A stretch of DNA of 8,726 nucleotides from Lachnospiraceae bacterium (GTDB lineage: Bacteria > Bacillota_A > Clostridia > Lachnospirales > Lachnospiraceae). Of this stretch, positions 6,523 through 8,726 are shown in pieces; position 1 is the stretch's first letter, and every line of letters begins with the position of its first letter. Under the pieces are notes generated by a model that worked only from the letters and a program-made list of their open reading frames with translations, ran no database searches and was not told the origin of the DNA. Both the position numbers and the translations under genes were made by a program. Location of the stretch: NCBI GenBank assembly GCA_900764695.1, contig CAAFOY010000102.1, positions 1 to 8,726 on the forward strand, in the 5' to 3' direction.

Positions 6523-7458
6523 TTATTGATTTTGTATACTATCAAATAATTCCAAAAGTCGTTCAAGCTCATCCTGAGAGTAATATTCTATCTCAATTTT
6601 ACCTTTTCCGCCTTTTTTATGATTTATGTTAACCTTTGTTCCCATAATTTCCTTTAATTTATCTGATAATTTTTCATAAACAACATCATTTGTTGATGGG
6701 ATTGGAAGTTTTGCCTGTTTTGGATTCAAAATAGCTTTCACTAATTTTTCTGTTTCTCTTACGCTTAACTTTCTTTCCACTATTGCCTTTGCTGTCTCAA
6801 CCTGAACTTCTTCTTTTTCAATTGAAAGCAAAGCTCTAGCATGTCCCATTGACAGTTCTTCATTTATAAGCATAGTTTGAACCTGTTCAGCTAGTTTTAA
6901 TAGTCTCATAGAGTTTGTAACCGCTGTTCTTGACTTAGAAACTCTGTCAGCCACTTCTTCCTGTTTTAAATTATATTCATCAATAAGACTCTTGTAAGCC
7001 AATGCTTCTTCTATCGGATTAAGGTCACGTCTCTGAATATTTTCAATTAAAGCTATTTCCATGACTTCCTGTGGAGAATATTCCTTTATAATTACAGGAA
7101 CTTCCTTTAATTTTGCCATTTTTGCTGCACGCCATCTGCGTTCACCTGCAATTATTTCATAATAATCATCCTTTTTTTGTACAACAATAGGTTGAATTAA
7201 ACCATACTGCTTAATTGAATCAGCCAATTCTTCCAATGCTTCCTTGTCAAAATTCTTTCTTGGCTGTTCTCTATTAGGTTCTATGTCTGATAATTTAAGA
7301 AAAGTTTCTGCCGGAACCTTTACTTCCTTAACTACCTCTTTTACAACTTCTTTAATTATAGGCTTGCTTTCTTTTTCAGTTTTACTCTGTTTTGTATTAT
7401 TTCCTTCCGGAATAAGTAAATCTAATCCTCTGCCAAGCCCTTTTTTCTTAGCTGCCAT
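6523..7458 (-). CDS. parB: Chromosome-partitioning protein ParB/Spo0J
   Basis: This 311-aa protein binds parS and, as a CTP-dependent sliding clamp, organises the origin region and loads SMC. GGAGG lies 4 nt before the ATG. Residues 5-15 (KKGLGRGLDLL) form the basic N-terminal peptide that stimulates ParA ATPase in this family. A Lys/Glu/Val-rich linker with KEVVKEVVKEV (36-46) follows. The CTP-binding fold has QPRKNF (65-70), GLIQPI (86-91), GERRWRA (105-111) and ENIQRRDLNPIEEA (139-152). The parS-reading helix-turn-helix is about 164-190 (QEEVADRVSKSRTAVTN). The C-terminal dimerisation domain ends in a Leu-rich helix. All key motifs are intact. It is somewhat longer than B. subtilis Spo0J (282 aa), mainly through the N-terminal linker. 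Unlike the tightly packed soj-spo0J pair, parA ends 267 nt upstream, and a possible separate promoter lies in the gap. Confidence 0.96.
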   Translation of the reverse strand: MAAKKKGLGRGLDLLIPEGNNTKQSKTEKESKPIIKEVVKEVVKEVKVPAETFLKLSDIEPNREQPRKNFDKEALEELADSIKQYGLIQPIVVQKKDDYYEIIAGERRWRAAKMAKLKEVPVIIKEYSPQEVMEIALIENIQRRDLNPIEEALAYKSLIDEYNLKQEEVADRVSKSRTAVTNSMRLLKLAEQVQTMLINEELSMGHARALLSIEKEEVQVETAKAIVERKLSVRETEKLVKAILNPKQAKLPIPSTNDVVYEKLSDKLKEIMGTKVNINHKKGGKGKIEIEYYSQDELERLLELFDSIQNQ

Positions 7459-7504
7459 ACTGCCTCCAATCTTTTTACAATTATTTATTACTATCTTATT
7501 TTTT

Positions 7505-7542
7505 AGATTAGTTTACATAAATAATATTATGTAAACTAATCT
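7505..7542. repeat. Perfect 16-bp inverted repeat in the parA-parB gap
   Basis: AGATTAGTTTACATAA (7505-7520) and TTATGTAAACTAATCT (7527-7542) are exact reverse complements around ATAATA. On + the right arm is followed by GTA and eight Ts (7546-7553), a terminator-like shape, but no + gene precedes it. On -, the direction of parA-parB transcription, A-rich DNA follows, so it should not terminate there. It could be an operator, an RNA processing or stability stem, or a block to antisense transcripts. Confidence 0.85.
7507..7535 (-). promoter_or_regulatory. Candidate parB promoter inside the inverted repeat
   Basis: The minus strand has TTTACA (7535-7530, 5 of 6 to TTGACA), 17 nt, then ACTAAT (7512-7507, 4 of 6 to TATAAT). 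The two boxes sit one in each arm of the palindrome, and the start would be about 42 nt before the parB ATG. AT-rich DNA yields such matches easily. Confidence 0.3.
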
Positions 7543-7598
7543 GTATTTTTTTTGTTAGATATTTGCTTTTTTCGCATTAATTTCTTTAAAATTTTACT

Positions 7599-7675
7599 TT
7601 TATTAACATAAATAACTGTAAATTTTAAAAAAATTGTTGTTTATTAACATTATTTTCAGTATTTTTGTTAATAAA
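7599..7675. repeat. Three copies of TTTATTAACA between parA and parB
   Basis: TTTATTAACAT occurs at 7599-7609 and 7640-7650, and the inverted form TGTTAATAAA at 7666-7675. The last two can form a 10-bp stem with a 16-nt loop. A further TTTATTAACAT lies at 2309-2319, outside this gap. They may be protein-binding sites or chance in AT-rich DNA. I find no ORF with an SD in the 7459-7725 gap. Confidence 0.4.
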
Positions 7676-7725
7676 GATAATTTTGTACTTTTAAATTTTA
7701 ATACTTTTACTTGCATTTTTTTATC

Positions 7726-8490
7726 TTAATTATTTTTTTCAATGACTTCCTGTGCCAAATTTTTGTATGCAATTGCACCTGCTGACTTTCCATCATACAT
7801 ATGAATTGGTATTCCATAGCTTGGTGCCTCTGCTAATCTAACATTTCTTGGAATTAATGTCTTATAAATATGTAAATGGATATTTTCTTTAACATTTTCA
7901 ACAACTTCTGTTGATAAGTTTGTTCTTGAATCATACATTGTGAATACAATACCATCTATTTCAAGATTTTTATTTAATCTATCCTGAATTAAGTTAATTG
8001 TATGAATTAACTGTGATAATCCTTCCAATGCATAATATTCACACTGAATTGGTACAATTACGGAATCTGCAGCTACCATGGCATTAACTGTTAACACATT
8101 TAGTGATGGTGGACAGTCTATAATAATGTATTCATACAAATCTTTAATTGTATCTAATATATTTTTCAAAATATATTCTCTATTTTCAACGCCAATAAGG
8201 TCAATTTCAGCACCGGAAAGGTTAACATTTGATGGTATTACATTTAAATTATCAACTGCACTGTCTGTTAAACACTCTGAAAATGTACATTCTCCAATAA
8301 AAAGCTCATAAACAGTGTTTTCAAGCGTCTGTTTCATAATTCCAACACCACTTGTTGCATTTCCCTGTGGATCTATATCTACTAATAATACTTTTTTACC
8401 TGCATCTGCTAAACATGAAGATAAATTAATTGCTGTTGTTGTTTTTCCTACGCCACCTTTTTGGTTGGCTATTGCTATTATTTTTCCCAT
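7726..8490 (-). CDS. parA: Chromosome-partitioning ATPase ParA/Soj
   Basis: This 254-aa cytoplasmic protein is a deviant Walker-type ATPase that dimerises on ATP and binds DNA non-specifically; ParB stimulates its ATPase. In B. subtilis Soj also regulates DnaA. The deviant Walker A box is KGGVGKTT (11-18), with both the signature Lys11 and Lys16. Switch I is DIDPQGN (38-44) with Asp40. Walker B is IIIDCPPSL (122-130) with Asp125, and the [15 protein letters not shown] block (212-226) is typical of ParA/Soj. Length matches Soj (253 aa), and no N-terminal helix-turn-helix is present, as expected for the chromosomal type. The SD is poor: only a GG 8 nt before the ATG, in an AT-rich context, so translation may be weak. 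It lies 160 nt downstream of parS. A possible promoter and a terminator-like hairpin precede it. Confidence 0.96.
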   Translation of the reverse strand: MGKIIAIANQKGGVGKTTTAINLSSCLADAGKKVLLVDIDPQGNATSGVGIMKQTLENTVYELFIGECTFSECLTDSAVDNLNVIPSNVNLSGAEIDLIGVENREYILKNILDTIKDLYEYIIIDCPPSLNVLTVNAMVAADSVIVPIQCEYYALEGLSQLIHTINLIQDRLNKNLEIDGIVFTMYDSRTNLSTEVVENVKENIHLHIYKTLIPRNVRLAEAPSYGIPIHMYDGKSAGAIAYKNLAQEVIEKNN

Positions 8491-8527
8491 TTTTTAAACC
8501 AAATCTAAAATAAATTAGACTACAAAC

Positions 8528-8582
8528 AAAAAAGTGAAAGTACTGTTTGCTTTAATCCTTCCTTGCTTATTCTTTCACTTTT
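8528..8582 (-). terminator. Terminator-like hairpin upstream of parA
   Basis: On the minus strand AAAAGTGAAAG (8582-8572) pairs perfectly with CTTTCACTTTT (8540-8530), followed by further Ts and GTTTG. The 31-nt loop is unusually long and contains AAGGAAGG. It ends about 38 nt before the parA ATG. It is either the terminator of a gene to the right of the window or an attenuator-like element in the parA leader. Confidence 0.55.
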
Positions 8583-8605
8583 GAATAGAATTTCCCCGTT
8601 TTTAT

Positions 8606-8634
8606 ATTTTACCACAATAATAGCTAGATTTCTA
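8606..8634 (-). promoter_or_regulatory. Candidate parA promoter
   Basis: The minus strand has TAGAAA (8634-8629), 17 nt, then extended -10 TGG-TAAAAT (-10 at 8611-8606). Transcription would start near 8599, giving a leader of about 109 nt that contains the terminator-like hairpin. Confidence 0.45.
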
Positions 8635-8646
8635 TATGATATAGTC

Positions 8647-8668
8647 TAATGTTTCACGTGAAACATTA
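8647..8668. promoter_or_regulatory. parS centromere site
   Basis: TGTTTCACGTGAAACA (8650-8665) matches the Bacillus/Firmicute parS consensus TGTTNCACGTGAAACA at every fixed position. The perfect palindrome extends to 22 bp (8647-8668). It is the nucleation site for the ParB clamp encoded nearby. Confidence 0.96.
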
Positions 8669-8726
8669 CTTTTTATTTTTCGTATGTATTTACACATTTT
8701 GCAGTTTATTATATTTCATCTTTGTA
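8669..8726. other. Right edge without a recognisable gene
   Basis: Minus-strand frames entering from the edge meet stop codons at 8711-8709 and 8692-8690 or sooner. The possible tails are too short to identify, and none resembles the end of RsmG, the usual upstream neighbour in Clostridia. I can support no feature here. Confidence 0.4.

Noticed and set aside
6507..6527. AATAATTT/AAATTATT stem at the end of parB as terminator
   Set aside because: It is an A/T-only 8-bp stem overlapping the stop codon, too weak to support a terminator.
7244..7534. 96-codon + strand reading frame opposite the start of parB
   Set aside because: It is antisense to conserved parB codons, has no SD, and runs into the inverted repeat. 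The hydrophobic look comes from AT-rich antisense codons.
7459..7725. Replication origin (DnaA boxes) in the AT-rich parA-parB gap
   Set aside because: No TTATCCACA-like boxes are visible on either strand. AT-richness alone is not enough.
8690..8726. 3' end of rsmG/gidB on the minus strand
   Set aside because: The possible tail peptides before the stop codons do not resemble known RsmG C-termini and are too short to assign.

Overview
This AT-rich window (roughly one third GC by eye) carries genes typical of an anaerobic low-GC Firmicute. The order parS - parA - parB - DUF4446 - serS and the SD-driven starts fit Clostridia, most likely Lachnospiraceae; that placement is inference from gene content and order, not a database match. 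A near-perfect parS site next to parAB suggests the window lies close to the chromosome replication origin.

Left part, + strand (54-2275): a secreted, membrane-anchored D-alanyl-D-alanine carboxypeptidase is followed 32 nt later by a short, catalytic-domain-only tyrosine-recombinase homologue that has lost its nucleophilic tyrosine and two other active-site residues. A bidirectional terminator closes this pair. Middle-left, - strand (4838-2367): a consensus promoter and a structured, non-T-box leader drive serS. It is followed by a hairpin terminator, a tRNA-Arg(CCT) gene and a DEDDh 3'-5' exonuclease with an extra cysteine-rich C-terminal region. Middle, + strand (5104-5853): a single phosphotransferase-fold (APH/choline-kinase-like) gene, divergent from serS, has Asn where the catalytic Asp should be. 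A second bidirectional terminator follows it. Right part, - strand (8490-5915): parA, an unusual 267-nt gap with a perfect 16-bp inverted repeat and repeated TTTATTAACA motifs, parB, and a membrane-tethered DUF4446 protein. parS lies 160 nt upstream of parA.

ParB would load on parS as a CTP-dependent clamp, recruit SMC and be regulated by the ParA ATPase; DUF4446 is a conserved neighbour of unknown function. serS and the tRNA belong to translation, and the carboxypeptidase trims peptidoglycan stem peptides. I see no mobile element, CRISPR array, IS or prophage. The most noteworthy items are two apparently inactive enzyme homologues (recombinase and kinase), the non-coding DNA that splits parA from parB, a terminator-like hairpin in the putative parA leader, and the structured serS leader. 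No gap between genes exceeds 300 nt.
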